DNA from: Earliella scabrosa
Lineage: Eukaryota > Basidiomycota > Agaricomycetes > Polyporales > Polyporaceae
NCBI GenBank assembly: GCA_022605405.1
Contig: JABYQQ010000005.1
Location: 2,294,001-2,358,000, forward strand
Direction: 5' to 3'
DNA length: 64,000 bases
Shown here in pieces: positions 11,694 through 25,500 of this stretch (the stretch's first letter is position 1; each line of letters starts with the position of its first letter). Both the position numbers and the translations under genes were made by a program. Below the pieces are notes generated by a model that worked only from the letters and a program-made list of their open reading frames with translations, did not search any database and had not been told where the DNA came from.

Positions 11694-13857
11694 GGCGGGC
11701 GGGGATGTCGAAGAGGAGGGAGGGGCGGAGGAGAGGAATCGAATATGAAGGGCACGAGGCGGGCAGAGAAGAAGGAGGGAAGGCTTCTCGACCGACGGGA
11801 GGGATGGGAGAGCGAGGGCAGACAAACGCAAGACTTTTAGGGCAGATCCAGAGCTCGAGCAATGGACTCGATGGCCGCGCAGAAAAGGAAGGCGGGCAGC
11901 TGGCGCGAGCGGTGGACTTATCGTCCTCGACCGACCGGTGATCAACTCGTCGCGGTCTCCGGGGGCCCGCGCGAGCAGTCACACATGCATCGAATAGAGT
12001 TCGCTGCCAGTCACCCCGTCTTTCTGGAAAGCGACCGGCGATGGATCCAGTCAGAGGCTCTGATCGAACAACCCCCGTCTAAATCCGGACAGAGGGCTCG
12101 GCACTTTCCTCTCCGCATGCCGTACGCAACTCCATTCCTGCTGACCAACGCGCGCTGTGCTCGAGGGCAGGCCCCAGCCAGGCCCCCTTCCGTCCATGGC
12201 CTCTCCTCGTCTGCCAGCGAGCACCCGACGCCCTGCACGCCTCCCCGGCATCTCGGCCGCCCCCCTCCGCCCGTCCCCATTGGCCGATCGCATTCGAGGG
12301 TGGCCCCCCAACCTTCACGGGCTCCCACGCATTCGTCGACGCTAGACCGTTTCGGGCACCCGCTCTCCCCGATCACCTGTGTATGCCCCAGCACAGCATT
12401 CATTCCCTCTCTGAGCGCCCGCTGCCTCCTCCTCAGCCAGCCTCAGCCAGCGACTGTCCGCTCGCCAGCCTCGCCAGCCCGCCGCCTCGCCCGCGCTCAC
12501 CCGGCCTCTGCGCCGATATCGATTCTGCTCCCAGCCCAGATCTTCCTCGCCCCGGCTATCCAGCCCGGACAGTCCGCGAGCCTCCTCCTGCCCACACCGC
12601 GAGCCCCACGTCATCCTGCCCTCTCCCGAGCTTCTACGCCACAAAGCCATCGCTCGCCTTCTCCACATACTGGCCACCTTCGCCGCCTCTCTCCCCTACC
12701 TTTTTCCCAATTAGTATCTCCTTCGCGAGCCCTTGTCCCCTCCTCCTCCTCCAACACCCGCCTGAGCCTCCACCGCTGCCCGCAGAATCCGTGCCTCTCC
12801 CCCGCAGCGTCTCTTTCATTTAGTACAAGCGTTTCCGACGCCCCGCTGTGCACTCGCATCATCGTCATGCAACAATCACTATGTACTACTAGCATAGCAC
12901 CAGTGCCCCACCGAGCGCCGTGCACATCTCTCCCACCTCCATCGCGAATTCATAATTCGCCCATCATCCATTATTCTCTATTCAATATTCGGCTGTGCAC
13001 CCTGCGCATGCCGTACAGCTTAGCTACTCGTCCTTGTCCCAGTGTGCGCGCACGAGCGACCACACCACCCGCGCACGCCGATCTCGCCATCTCTCGCGCG
13101 CGCCCGCCGTCAACCCCCAACCGTCCAACGTAAACCCAACGTCCGAGCACGGCGCCCAACCTGCACGCACGCAACTCTCTTTCGCCCCGCGTTCGCCGTC
13201 GCGCAGCGCCCGGGACCCTTAATGGCGGTGAACCCACACACGCCAGCGTGCCAGGCCCGGACGTGATCATGATGATTGCAGATACCTGAGCTGCCTAGCA
13301 GCCAGCCCCAATCCCCCCTCTCCCTCCGCCCCCTCCCGCCGGCATGTGCTGCGTACGCTGTGCAGCCTGGCGTCCGATCCCAGGACATTGGACACTGGAC
13401 AGCGGGCAGACGCACAATGTGCGATTGCGATGCTGTACGATAGTGCCCTGATGATGCCCATCATCATGCTCCCCCCGGGGCCTTTTGACAGGGCTTATCC
13501 GTCTGCATACGGTCATGTCATCACGAGAGAGAGGGAGAGATCACAGCTGGGGCCCTCGGACTCGGACTTTAGATTCGGACTCGGACATGATAATGATAGT
13601 GCGGGCGCAAATGAACGGGACTCGTGAATTCAATCTTCGGCTCCATCGACCATCGACCATATGTCACCACTCACTGATTTCCAGACCACTCGAGTCTGGC
13701 AGACCCCAGCCCCCAGCCCCCTGCAGCCGACCAGTCAGTCCTCCTCCCGCCGTGTCCGCGAGATGCAGATCTCTGATCTCTCGCCGTGCCCTGCACGCTG
13801 CCTATCTGCGTACCCGTCCCATGCATGTCAATTGTCAACTGTCAATTGTTGCATATC

Positions 13858-13912
13858 CCCCCCATGTCCCATGTCCCGCGTCCCATGTCCCGAGTCCCGT
13901 GTCCCCTTGTCC
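13858..13912. repeat. Imperfect GTCCC-based tandem repeat
   Basis: Seven or so degenerate copies of a 7-nt unit resembling GTCCCAT/GTCCCGT. It directly follows a short palindromic segment at 13829-13850 in which CAATTGT/ACAATTG-like words recur. It lies in the presumed upstream region of the HSF-type gene. Confidence 0.7.
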
Positions 13913-15451
13913 CTTGAAACGCCCGCGCCCGCGCCCAACTGGCCGCAGCCTGCCACCCATTTCCGCCCCCCTTCAGACTTCTCCCCCACAAACACCGAGG
14001 AAGATACGCGTGCGCACGGATCTCTCTCTGTGTAACGGTTACGCATGGCCTGCTTATTGAGCTACATCCGCACGTACGAACCCACGAACCCACGAGCCCA
14101 CGGAACACGCCCGCCACGGGAACGGCAGCGGGCTCTCCCAGATGCGTCATTCGTTACTGGTGCCTATCATCTATGTATGTCCATACACATGCCGCGCGCA
14201 GTATCGCGCGTAGTTCAAAATCTCAAACGGTTCACAGTAGTCGAACCCTGGTGCCGCCGGCTCGCTTGAGCCCGCTTGAGCGTTTACCCGCCTCTTGGAC
14301 CCTTGCGTCCGCCATCCCGGTGGTTCTCTATGATGCATGAGATCCAGGACGGGACGTCGGGCGGGTCTGGATCTGGATAATTCAGATGGAGCGCACACGT
14401 AAATGGTACAAGCTGCAACGCAAAGCTCTGAAACGCGTCTCGCCTGCCACCTGTGCCGATTCGCGAAGGGCGCGCCGCGTCGACGCCCCTTCCTTCTCCA
14501 ACTTAGCTACAACTTGGACTTCCCGCGAGAGCTTCTCGTGCAATGGTGAGAATGAGAGCGGGAGAGAGCTTCGTTCTGAGCTGAAACGAACCACGCGCGA
14601 AGCGCAGGAAAAATAGCCACGAGATTGCGCACGGAGATTAGTTGCGAGCCTGAGGTACGGCGACGCGACCGTGTGCACCGTACAGCAGCTGCCTAGGGTC
14701 TTGGACTCTGGAGGCTGGTTTCTCTTCTCCCGCTCGCTTCGGTTCTGAAACTTCATCATAGCAGAAGAAGAGCAGCAGCTCTCGCTCGGGAAATCCGCTC
14801 GCTGTAGATGCTCACGTTCACTTTCGCTCGTGCCTTCCTTCCCGCGAATTCGAAGTCGGTATCGTGCACACGTCCCAGTACCGACCGTGCGCACACCACT
14901 AGTACTGACATCCATAACGCAGGAGTACTTACGAGAGGCTGTACTACGCACAGCGCACGCGTCGGTCCCGCACGTACGTTTTGACTTGATCCACCCACCT
15001 CAAGACGAGGACAATGCGAGAGGAAGAAAAACAAAAATCACAAACAATATTACCGGGCGCCCGAGCTCGTGTCCTGTAACCTAGATCGGTAGTCTATCGA
15101 ATATAACGAGAGAGAGAGACGGAGAGGAAGCGAGTGAGTGAGCGACAGTGGATAGAAGCGACCTCCAGAACGCCAGGGAGCGCCGTGTTCGTTTTGCGGA
15201 ATGCGGGGATATACAGCTAAGTAACAGGAAGCAAGATCGGAGGGGGGAATGATGTACAAGCTGAACCACAACGAGCGAGCATATAGTCGGTGGAATTTGG
15301 GTTGGGGGGTAACGATGCGGATGGGGGGTAATAATAGTAAGTAGACGAGCCTTGACTTTACGGATTTACGTGTACGGTACGGATATGGACGGGGGCGCGA
15401 ACGGAGCGAGATATATATATGAAGCGTGTGGACTGGACGAGGTGCGTGAGT

Positions 15452-15486
15452 GGGTGGATGGATGGATGGATGTGGTGTGTGTGTGA
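15452..15486. repeat. GGAT microsatellite followed by a GT tract
   Basis: Four GGAT units at about 15456-15471 run into an alternating GT tract to about 15486. A simple sequence repeat in the 3' flank of the kinase gene. Confidence 0.85.
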
Positions 15487-16238
15487 TGATACAGTGATTT
15501 GACTTCGATGGAGAAGATAAAAAGGACTGGGAGGCCAAACGAGCGGACGACGCGACATGCATAAGAGTGGGAGAGGAGGTGGATGCAGGGGGAGATGGAC
15601 AGAGGGAGGGAGAGAGAGAGAAAGTCATGCGGCCCAAAAACCAAGCAGAAACGTCCAAGCCAGCCCACGCCCGGGACCCGAGAGCCGCGTCTCCAAGCAT
15701 GGCCGGCGGTCTACCCAACGAACAAAAGATGATGAGATGATGATGATGGACGACGAAGAAGGTTGCGTCAAGGACGAACAGGCGCGGCGCAGACATACAC
15801 AATAAACGATAACACATCCAATCGACAACACGAAGCAAGAGCAAGGTTCTTGATACAGTAGCAAGTGCTGGCCACGGCGACCGAACCGGGTCCGAAGGAG
15901 AAGTGGGTGAGAGGCCGCGGGAGGTGGCCCCGAGCCGTGCGGGATCGGAGGAAGAGCTGCGGAGGCGAGTGGATGGATGTGTCCAGGTCCACCGAGGGTG
16001 CCGGAGGAGCGCAACGGGTCGAGATCGAGACGTCGATAGCACACCAAGCCGCTCTAGCGAGTACGTACTGGAGCGATCGGTGACGTCTGCAGGCTGACCG
16101 GTGACCCAGCACGCACCCTCTGCAACCTGTCCAGGCACCAAATCCAAAAGTCTCCATGCAGCCGTTCACCCCAAACACGGCAACGACACAGGGGCATCCA
16201 CGGCGGACATCCACGCCCCCGAACGGGGCTGGGCGGCC

Positions 16239-19200
16239 TTAGCTCTCCCCGTCGTACTGCAGCGTAATACTTGAGAACGCGCTGAACTCGTCGACGGTTG
16301 ATGGCGGTGGCGACGGATCCAGCTCATCGTCGCCGCCCCCTAGACCTGGCGAGCCTGGCACGCCCGCTCCCGCGACGCCCTTGATCGGGGTTAGCGAGTG
16401 TTGCTTCTCGAGCTGCAGCGACATCGACTCCTTCATCTCCCGGAAGTTCACGGCGTCGATCCCGTTCGAGGCGGTGGGCACGATCTGTACGGTCCCGGCG
16501 TAATGCAGATCGTTGCAGCATCACGAGCGATGCAGCGCGCAAACGGCGAGGGAAGGGGGGCAAAGATAATCAGCAAGAAGTCTCGAGGACAGCGACAAGT
16601 AGACAGAAGACAGCCGCACAAGCGGCGGCGAGGCGGAGCGCGGCGGCTGTGCGCTCGAATGCGATATACGATCAACAGAGTAAATGGGCGGCCGCCGGCG
16701 GTATGGGACGATGATGACATCGGAGGGAGGTTGCATTTGCATATCGTACCCCGCGCACCAAGCGAGAAGACAACGAGGGATCTCGTCGCCAACCTGGCAA
16801 TCGGGATCGCTGTATGCCCGACGGATCTTCCCTTTCCGGCAACTTCTCAACGCCAGATGGAAGATCTCCGACGTCCCCATTCAAGCCCGCGCATGTGAGC
16901 TTAGCCGACTCGCCGCAAGGCTATCAGCCGTGCTTCTGGGACCCCGCGCTGCCAGCCCACCCACCATCGCGGAGCATGGGTCCCAAAGCGGCCAGCCCGG
17001 CTGCGCCCCTGCGCTTCAACTAACCCGAAATGACACATGTGCGCAAGGGCACATGGGTATCATTCAACGCCGTGCGTCGCGCGCACATCTTCCCGATTTG
17101 TCCATCAGGGTGAGAGCAGGATGAGAGACTCACCGGCGGCTGCGTGTTCCGCAAGAGACCCCAATTAATTTTGGCGAACCACTTATGTTGCTTGACCTCC
17201 GATGCCCCACTCTTGCTGCCCAGACGGGTCCATTCCCTCTTATCGAGGAGACGCGTGATGATGTCCTTGCCGGCGCTACGTGCACATCCACGTAATGAAG
17301 AGATCACGGACGCGTTAGTGGCACAGCGCGCGACAGAACTAGGCCGGAGCATGCTTACTGTGACACCTTCGGCGTGTCTCGGAAATGAACGGGTAGGTTC
17401 AATATATTGTGGAACGTGTCGTTGCGCTCGACACCCTTGAACGGAGTAGTCGCATACTGGCGGAAAAAGGTCCGAGGTGTCAACGTGTGGGAACGAGATA
17501 CAAGGCATGTGGAAATCGGCACAAGACTCACAATCATCTCGTAGATGAGGATGCCCAGTGTCCACCAGTCCACGGCGGAGGTATGGCCGGATGTCTGGAT
17601 CACCTCGGGTGCGATGTACTCTATTGGGGAACAAAGCAACAACGCCACAGCGTCAGTGCACCGCTCTTGGTCCACCGGGTTGAGGTAGGGAGAGCGGCCA
17701 CTTACCTTCTGTCCCAACGAAGGAGTTCGTCCGGAAGTCGGCAGTGCATGCCCTCGTATCGATTAAGGGAGTCTGTGGCAGCGCAGCGAAGACAGCGCTC
17801 GGATCAGCAAGGTCAATGACGCAGAGGAGGAAAGACAGGAGTCTTACCCCATTCTCCTCCGTGTGTATGGTTGCGGGCCGACCACCGCGCTCGCTTGACT
17901 GTTTCGCTAGGTCGAAATCGGATAACATTATGTGCCCGGATTGGTGTAGTAGGATATCTGATGGCAGGCGTGTCAGCACAGCAACAGCAACAACAATAGC
18001 GTTTCGCGGGAGCAAATCTGCAACGCATAGGCCCAGACTGCCAGCGGAACGGTCACGTACTTTCTGGCTTCAGGTCCCGGTAAATGAAACCCATTAGGTG
18101 CAAGTACTCCAGCGCTGCCGTTACCTCCGCAGCGTAAAAGCGCGAGGCGTCCTCGGATAGACACTTCCCTGGCCGCGACTGGAGCGCGCGGAAGAACTCG
18201 CCTCCCATGCAGTACTCCATGCAGAAGTAGAGGTAGTTTTCCGACTGGAAGGAATGATATAGAGTGACGATGAAGGGATGGTTTGCCGTCGCCAGGATCT
18301 CTTGCTCCGTCAAGGCGCGCTTGATCTTTTTCCGCTCAATCATCTCCTTCTTCGAGAGGACTGTATGCTGGGATGAAGCATATGCATGCACGGCGGTCGT
18401 GGAACGGCGCACCTTTCATGGCGAACAGCTTTCCTGTCTTCTTCTCCCGCACAAGGTACACCTTCCCGACATCACCCCTTCCCAGCATTTTGATCTTGTG
18501 GAAGCTGCCGGGACCCACTTCGACCTGCGAAGCAGGCAAATCCCTCAATTGAGGGGCGGTTACGCGGAAGAGAAGACGGAGCGCGGACGTACCGACTTGA
18601 CCTTTATTGAATGACTCGAGTAAGTCCTTCTAAACGCGATCTTCCCCGGCCCCTCTGATGTCTGCGCGTTCGTGACCCGATCCTTCGTCCTCAGTCCGGC
18701 ATTCGTCGTGCTGACCGAGCGAGTCTGTCGCGACGGCGTTCCCCGAGATGATGCCGACGAGAGCGTCTCCAGCGAGTTCGTTCCTTGCTCCGAGTTCGAC
18801 TCGGGCATCGGCGGCACCATATCCCCCGGTGAGAGCAGTCCGTTCCTCGTCGTCGCATGGCTGTTGGACCGGCTCCCGAGCGCAAACAGGCCTTTCGCGT
18901 TTGGCGCCGACGCGACGCGACGGATGAAGCGCGACGCATTGGCCCCGATCGCCTTGGGCGAGAGCGGGCCTACGGAACGCGAAGGCGTCGTCGGCGTGGG
19001 CGGCATGAACGAGTGCTGGGATGAGTTGGCCGTCTGTGGCGCCTTGCGGCCGAGCATACGCTGTTTGTCGGACCGCTTCTTGGAACGCGCCTTCTCGGAG
19101 CTCGCAGACGGCTCGAGTTCTGAGGAGGGCGCGTGCTGGAAGTAGTCCGGAGTAGGCGGGGTCCTGTGTATGGCGCGGGTGGGCATGGAAGGATTGGAGT

Positions 19201-19504
19201 CGCTGGAGAGGGTGTTCGACGAATTGTACGAGGAACGCCGATCCGGCGACGCGAGCAAGGTCGGAATAGAAGACGCAGCGGAGGTAAGGGGCGTGAGGGA
19301 GCTCGGTGCGGTATGGATGGTGCTGGTGTCAAGAGTGAGGGAGGAGGTGGCAACCTTCTTGGACGACTGGCTCCCTATTCTGAATATTGACTTCCATGCA
19401 GGTTGGCTGCTTGGAGACGTGGGCGACAACGGGTGGACGGGAAGAGGAGAGTGATGGGGAATGACGGGGCTGACGTTTTCTGTGTGGGGACTTGAGTGGA
19501 CCAT
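16239..19504 (-). CDS. AGC serine/threonine kinase, Fpk1/Kin82/Nrc-2 (flippase kinase) type
   Basis: A nine-exon model of 691 residues: 19504-18593, 18524-18413, 18360-18061, 17957-17848, 17772-17706, 17620-17532, 17456-17359, 17275-17134, 16484-16239, all in phase. A 300-residue Ser/Thr-rich N-terminus precedes the kinase domain. Visible motifs are the glycine loop [12 protein letters not shown] (318-329), the ATP-binding Lys341 in FAMK, the catalytic loop YRDLKPEN (Asp437) and the metal-binding DFD (Asp455) in DFDLAKQS, which is characteristic of this subfamily. APEV and [13 protein letters not shown] follow. The tail contains FSAFSS, a match to the AGC hydrophobic motif FxxFS. Relatives in yeast phosphorylate aminophospholipid flippases and support polarised growth; Nrc-2 affects hyphal growth and conidiation in Neurospora. 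The last intron is unusually long. Family assignment is confident; the substrate is inferred. Confidence 0.9.
16485..17133 (-). other. Unusually long (649 nt) last intron of the kinase gene
   Basis: The other seven introns of this gene are about 52-103 nt. Donor GTGAGT at 17133 and acceptor ACAG before 16484 join phase-0 exons ending in TQPP and starting IVPTASNG. Reading through the donor gives a different tail of 29 residues that stops at 17020, without the FxxFS hydrophobic motif. No nested gene was recognised. Confidence 0.65.
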
Positions 19505-22500
19505 GGCTGGACGCAGCTCGTGAGCGGAAGACAAGGCCCGTCGGTAGGCGAGTGATGGGGTCTGATGAAAGAACGGCAGGAACGAAGGTCGCAGTCGGGC
19601 GGAGACTGGTCGGACGGACCAGACGGCGAGACAGACAGCGAGGAGGCCGTGCGGGACAGCGATGGGAGAATAGAGAAGGGATCCAGCGGAGCACCGTCGT
19701 CGACACTCGCTTACGGCCAGGTCTTGCAAATGAGAGCGCCAACGGTAAGCGCAAGTACGCTAATGTCCACAAGCTCCAGCGGGCTTACCATCTCTTTACT
19801 CCTCCTTACACGCTCTTATCTTACGTCAGCCCCGGTCTGGCCCCGAGCTCGGGCTGCTCTCTCTTCGGTCTCCTCCCGCCCTCGACCTCCTGTCCTCGTC
19901 GTCTGCTCGGGCGCGCGACCGCCACTCCGCCCGCCCCAGCTCCCCGACTCGCCACATCCCAATCAGGCCACATCCGCCCCCGCTGCGCCAGGTTTGATTG
20001 GTCGCCCCGCGCGCCCCTCGGCTCGTATGTTTTCCCACTCAGTTTGAGACATTCCGCCTATCAGGCACGGTAATTGCCTATTGTCATTTGCGCCCACTCC
20101 TCTTCGCCGCCCTTCCAAATCATAATCGCACAAGGACAACACCCTCGTATAGAACCCGCAAATTGTTCTATGCATGCCCACAATGGCGCTCTGCTTGTTG
20201 TCCAGAAGCCCGCCTTCCATGCATCCCGGTCTCTCAGGCTTGGCAGCTGCCTGTCTGTTTGCATGTACCGGGAATATGAGTACGAGTACACTTGCGCGAG
20301 ATCCTAGCGCTCCGCAACGGTAGCCCGGTGTATCTTTAGACTTTAGTACTTAGTCTGCAGTTCGCTTTGATATCCACGTCAGTTCAAACGTTCAAGTTTT
20401 GAGGGCCGCGGGCGGCGGTCGCACCACGGCCAAGGCACCAGCACATCCAGCACAATCGCCGCGCGCCGTCTTCAGCCAGCGAGCTCCTGCCCGCCTCGAC
20501 GGATTGTCAGAAGGTACAAAAGTACTGACAGTAACTGTGAACACCGGTGCGCGTTCCCAGTCATCTGTCCATCGACGCCCCATCTGACCTCCGGCCCAGG
20601 CCGGTACATGCCTTAGAGTTATGGGCGTGAGTTCTGTCGCCTCCCGAACAGATGGCCAGATGGCAGGAAGGCACACGCTGATTAGCTCCAGTCTCCTGTC
20701 CCCTACTGCAAACGATACCTTGTCCACCGTGGTCCATCCGCGTCGCGACGCAACTGCTTGTCCGCGGATTACAACATCTCGGACGCATTCATTTCGCGCA
20801 CACCGTTACGTGCGCCGTCCGCCCGTGCTCCAGCCCCCATGCGTTCTGATCTGATGCACCAGCTCGTCCTCTCTATGGGTGTGAACACCGGGCTCCCAGA
20901 GACGCGCCGCTGACGCACAGACCGGCCGTGTGCGTCCTGTGCTTCCGCTTCCGCCAATCGCGAAGGCCCGTCCAACAAACTCTCCTTCCCTCGTCTGCGG
21001 CTTTTCAAGCTCCTTCGAAGCTGGAAGCCGAGCAGGTGCCATGAGGCTACGAATTGTTTGAAGTGGGTTCGTCGAATGCCGATCGCCAGAGGAGAAGGCG
21101 GACGCTTGAGCTATTCCTCGTCCCCAAACGTGCGCGATCAAGTCTTCAGGCTCCTTCTCCAGAAACAGCCTGCTCCGAGACGCGGGTATGATCTGAGGAG
21201 AAAAAAGCTTGCATGATTGATACGACCCGCAACGGGGGCGCAGGCCATCGGGGCTGAGCCCGTACCTGTACTGGGGACAAGGACCCCGCCCGTTGCGGAC
21301 ATCCTCTGTGCTGGGAGAGGCGGGCGGTGCACGTGCGAAAACGCTGCAGATGAGAGAAGGTCCGTCGCCTTTCTGTTAGATACGCACGTACGTACGCCAT
21401 GATCTCCCAGCAGCCCGCGATTGCTCATCCTCTGCGTCCTCCGCACGCTCGGCGTCCAGGTGGGAAAGGACGGGGCACATCATCTGGTGATGATGATGTC
21501 CTGCGCTCCTGGCTGATCTGCAGCTGGGCCCCGGTCCAGGGAGCAATTGATGACTCCATGTGCTTCTCCAGAGGACAGGAGTCTCATCGGAGCCCCGAAT
21601 GATGTGGCCATGGGTGTAACGCGGTGCGGTGGTCTGAATATAGGTGCGATGCACAATCATGATAGTTCGGACGCGCGAGTCGAATGCACGATCAGAGACG
21701 TCGAGGCCTGAGATCAGCACCCCCGGCGACAGCCAGCGATGTGTCGCGCACCCTGGGACGGAATGAATACAGCCGTCAAACTGTAAGCTCGCCGTCAGCG
21801 ACGCGCGGGCGTGATGCGTGACAAGAGAGGCCCGTACCTCGCAAAATGAAAAAGGGTTGATGGGGAGTGATGGCAGGCGTGCGTGCCCGGCTCGCGCCAC
21901 AAAGGCGATCTGGCCAGATCGGGATGCCGCGCTGCGTCGGAGGAGAGAAGAGAAGCTGGCGACGGCGGCTTGCGAGCATGCACCGTGGCGGAAGCCATGC
22001 AAAGACACCGGTAGACGCCGGCAGCCAGCCACGGCGAGGGCGAGGACCCCGGAAGCGCAGCTGCCAGGCCATCAGCGCGACGCAGAGTGCAAACTTGGGC
22101 TCTGGCTCTGACAGGGAGCATGGTCCGAGTGCTCTATCTCGAAGCCGGCGGATGCAGGAGATGCCCGTTCAAGCTGTCTACCGCGCGCGGCCGACTGCTC
22201 GCAATCCGCCTAGCTGGGAGGGAATGAGCTTGTCCGACAGCCAGACGACGCCGGCCCGTTCCTGGCTCCTCCACCCATTCCGACTCGCATGCCGGGAGTG
22301 GCAGCCCGAGTGCTGTTAATCCCTTCCGTGCATCCTCGGCCGCCCGTGCGCCCGCGTGGTGCGCCCCGTCTGTTCAACAAGCGGCCGACGCATCCCTGCT
22401 CTTACGTATCCACCGTTCTGTCAGACACACTGACCGCACCGCACCAGAGCAAGTTACCCACCGAGGACGAGAGAAGATCACTCGGCCGGCCCGTGGCGGG

Positions 22501-25500
22501 CTGCCGACTGCCCAGGCGTGGCTGCACGGTGAGAACTGCTCATGCTGCGGCAGCATCCCGCAGAAGGTCTGATCGTTGCGCGGCGCGCACCGACGGGTCG
22601 TCGGCCGTTTCAGGCAGTTCCTGTAACCACTTCGCAGGGAACGCGCGTCGCGACCCACGCCTCTTGCTGCAGAAGCCTGCGTGGCTGCGTCGAGCTCTCG
22701 CGCTTCGAATGGCCGCATCCCGCACAGCCTGCGAGGCACATCTTCCGAGTCTGTCCTCGTTTCCGAGTCTGAGAAGGCATCGTGAGGGGCTGTACCGCAC
22801 GCCGCGAATGATGCACTCACGCGGACCATAATCTTGTCTGCGTTCCATGTTTCAGCCAGCTCAGACGCTACGGCGCTGGTAGTGGGCGATGCCAGGTCTG
22901 TCTCGAAGAAGACAGCCGTGGGTCGAGGACGGCCTGGCTGGTGATACCGGAGATCGTCGCCACGTCCGTCCGCCCAGTATCGAACTGTGTATTGCAAGCA
23001 TGAGTATGCTTGCCACATTGCCACAACATGCGGGCTGCTCGGGAACGACCTCTCGACTGGAAGCAATGGCTGGCTGACTGACTCGATCATGGAAGTGCAA
23101 GCAGAAGCGCAGGCGCTTGTTTGCGCAACGCATCCGGAATGACGTGGAGCAGCCAGCCGTGCCTTGTGAGTGATCGTGACGGTCGCGTATCACCTCTCGA
23201 CATACGAGCTTGATATGCATGCACCGTGACTGGACCCACAACTTGCAATGTACTAGTTCGTCTCTTGCTGCGATGTCACACATCGTCGAGCACTAGTGCT
23301 ACTGTCAATAAGCGACTCGCGAGTCTGGGTGAACGTTCAGAGGCTTATCGCGATTTGCGACTGAGTCGCCTGCATCATTCCCGCATCCTTGATGAGTGAC
23401 AACCATGGTCAATGCCGTGGATGGAAAGACGGAGTGAACGGATGATACATGCCTTCTCCCGGGCTTGCTACCAGCCGACCATGATTTGCTGCTTTGTGCC
23501 TGGACCCTTGGACGACCTTGGTATCATGGTTTCTTGATTCACCGTGACGACCTGTTCGGCAGAGAAGTTAGCGCATAAAGGCGCACCTTCACCTTCTCAA
23601 TCGTATTCGCTATTCGCTTGATTCGGAATCGAACTCTCGAGTGCTTCGAGATCCCTGCAGAGAACGCGTCAACGTATAACATGCCGCCGGGCCAGCATTT
23701 TGTATGCATGTATGACGTAGGTCTTGTAGCCCTTCCCTTCGAGCAACCAGGAGTGCCGTCCGAAATACAAGGACAGCCGTCGCATCGGGGCGTCCATAGT
23801 GGGAGTTGGTTACTGCACAAATTGTTGCGGTGAGCGCGGACGGTGGCGTTGCGAACTAATGCGACACATAACCCCCTCCATGTATGGCATATACCGAGGT
23901 TGTGGAGGTGCAGTGTTCGGGAACCCAGCCGCTCTGGACGAGATGAGGTGATTGGGGGCTAATGGCAATGGTCGAGTCCAGACTGACCCGCATAACGAGT
24001 GCTGGGGTGTCGGAGAAGCGTCCTGGTCGCCTGTTCCTCCAATGGAGAGCAGATACTTCTGAAGATGAGCATCGTCTATGTGTGTGCATGTTGGGGTAGC
24101 GCAATGGGTAGCGCAATGTAGTCAATAAGTTCAATGGCATACTAGTCGATGCACGGTGCTAGACGAAGGACAGTCAGTATATGCGCCGTTGGAATGGATC
24201 ACAATGCAGGTACTCGCACTGATAGTGGACATGCGGAAGATGGTTCAACTTTGGAACGTCCCTTGCCTCGCACGCTGTGTAGACAACGTCTCGCATGAAT
24301 TGCTGGTCATAAATCGCAGACATATGCGATGTACGGACCTAAAGAGAAAACATCAGCCGGGCTCGGATTTAGACGTCAAGTGAAGTAGTCACCCACCACA
24401 TCGAGTTGCTCCTAGCGGTGCTAACCTACAGCGTCGATTCAAAGTGAGATCGCAGTTCGAGGGGGAGACGGGACCAGAGATATCACGAAAGACCGTCCCC
24501 AGAAATGCAGACACTCACAGAACATACGACAAGGGCTCCTCTCGGAAGGAAGACGGCTTACATAGCCCGAGTATGCTTCTCCGTCCCCCGAATGTGTCGG
24601 ATGCACCGTCATCGACCTGCGGAGCATGTATACTTTAGGCTCTTCACCTGAAGACGCCGTGCACATCGGTTACTGACACAAGATAGAGGTTCCGCTTCCG
24701 GAATGCCCGATCATGGGCAACGGGATTGCGCAATGGGACTCCCTCCAAACCTCATCCGATAGATGGTCATGATGCGCAGCGAGCCGCTATCACACCATGT
24801 AGCAAAGACGATTCAAGTACCGGGCTACTCGTGCTATCAGCGACTTACCCGCGAGCGCGCTGTTCAACGGTCGTTCCACGCCTCGTCACGTCACTGCCCG
24901 ACCCCCGCGCGAGAATTCCACTCTGCGCAAGCTCCATAAGCAGAACCCTTTCGTAAGATGGGCTGGAGAGCCGGCTGCTGCCCAAATTGTGATAGGACAC
25001 TCACCGCCGAGGCCGGGGAAGACCGCATAACGCTAATGCACCGAGCACGCCGGAGCGATATCGCACGCCCCAACGATCTGACGTCAACACGGACCCGCGC
25101 TGTGATTGTCGATCGCGTGTCCGGGGAGGTTTCGGGGTTTGAGGCCACATGCTGTGCGTTATCTGACCCGGACGTGGGCGACCATATGCCCGTGCAAATG
25201 AACTGTCGTATAGTTGTTAATACCGGCGGAGACCTGTCGTGGGGTACGAGGTAATAACGCGTGCCCAGAGCTGATCTTACGACAACTCGCGACGTTCGTT
25301 CCCAGGGCACGGAAGAACGCATGAATGGGCACAAGCAAATGTTCAAAAAGAATCACGAATTACGTACCTGGAGTTCTCTTGGTACTGGTACTTGACTCGA
25401 ACAATGTCGAGCAAGCTGCCCAATCACGACGTCATGGAGGTGAGAGCTGCCAGATTGGTTGCGTGTTATGGCGAAGAATGGCCGACTATCTTTTACTGCC

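Larger units (their letters stand above)
11694..16238. other. 4.5-kb gene-poor region upstream of the HSF-type gene
   Basis: The plus strand is C/T- and CA-rich over about 11.9-14.0 kb, giving long but low-complexity Pro/Ser/Arg frames on several strands with no family match. The section at 15.0-16.2 kb is the likely 3' flank of the kinase gene. Simple repeats occur near 13.86 and 15.46 kb. The size suggests a long regulatory region and/or a long 5' leader for the transcription factor gene. No additional protein gene could be supported. Confidence 0.5.

Noticed and set aside
11862..13133. 423-residue plus-strand open frame
   Set aside because: Extremely Pro/Ser/Arg-biased, overlaps other long frames on both strands, and has no domain; explained by a C/T-rich tract without stops.
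14219..14262. Possible tRNA on the minus strand because of a GGGTTCGACTA box-B-like word
   Set aside because: The T-stem does not pair and no box A or cloverleaf lies at the right distance.
15050..16147. 365-residue minus-strand open frame beside the kinase gene
   Set aside because: Low-complexity translation of microsatellite-rich DNA in the probable kinase 3' flank; no family match.
22374..23090. 238-residue minus-strand frame, considered as a gene fragment
   Set aside because: A part of it looks less random, but no domain, no start context and no in-phase partner exons could be found.
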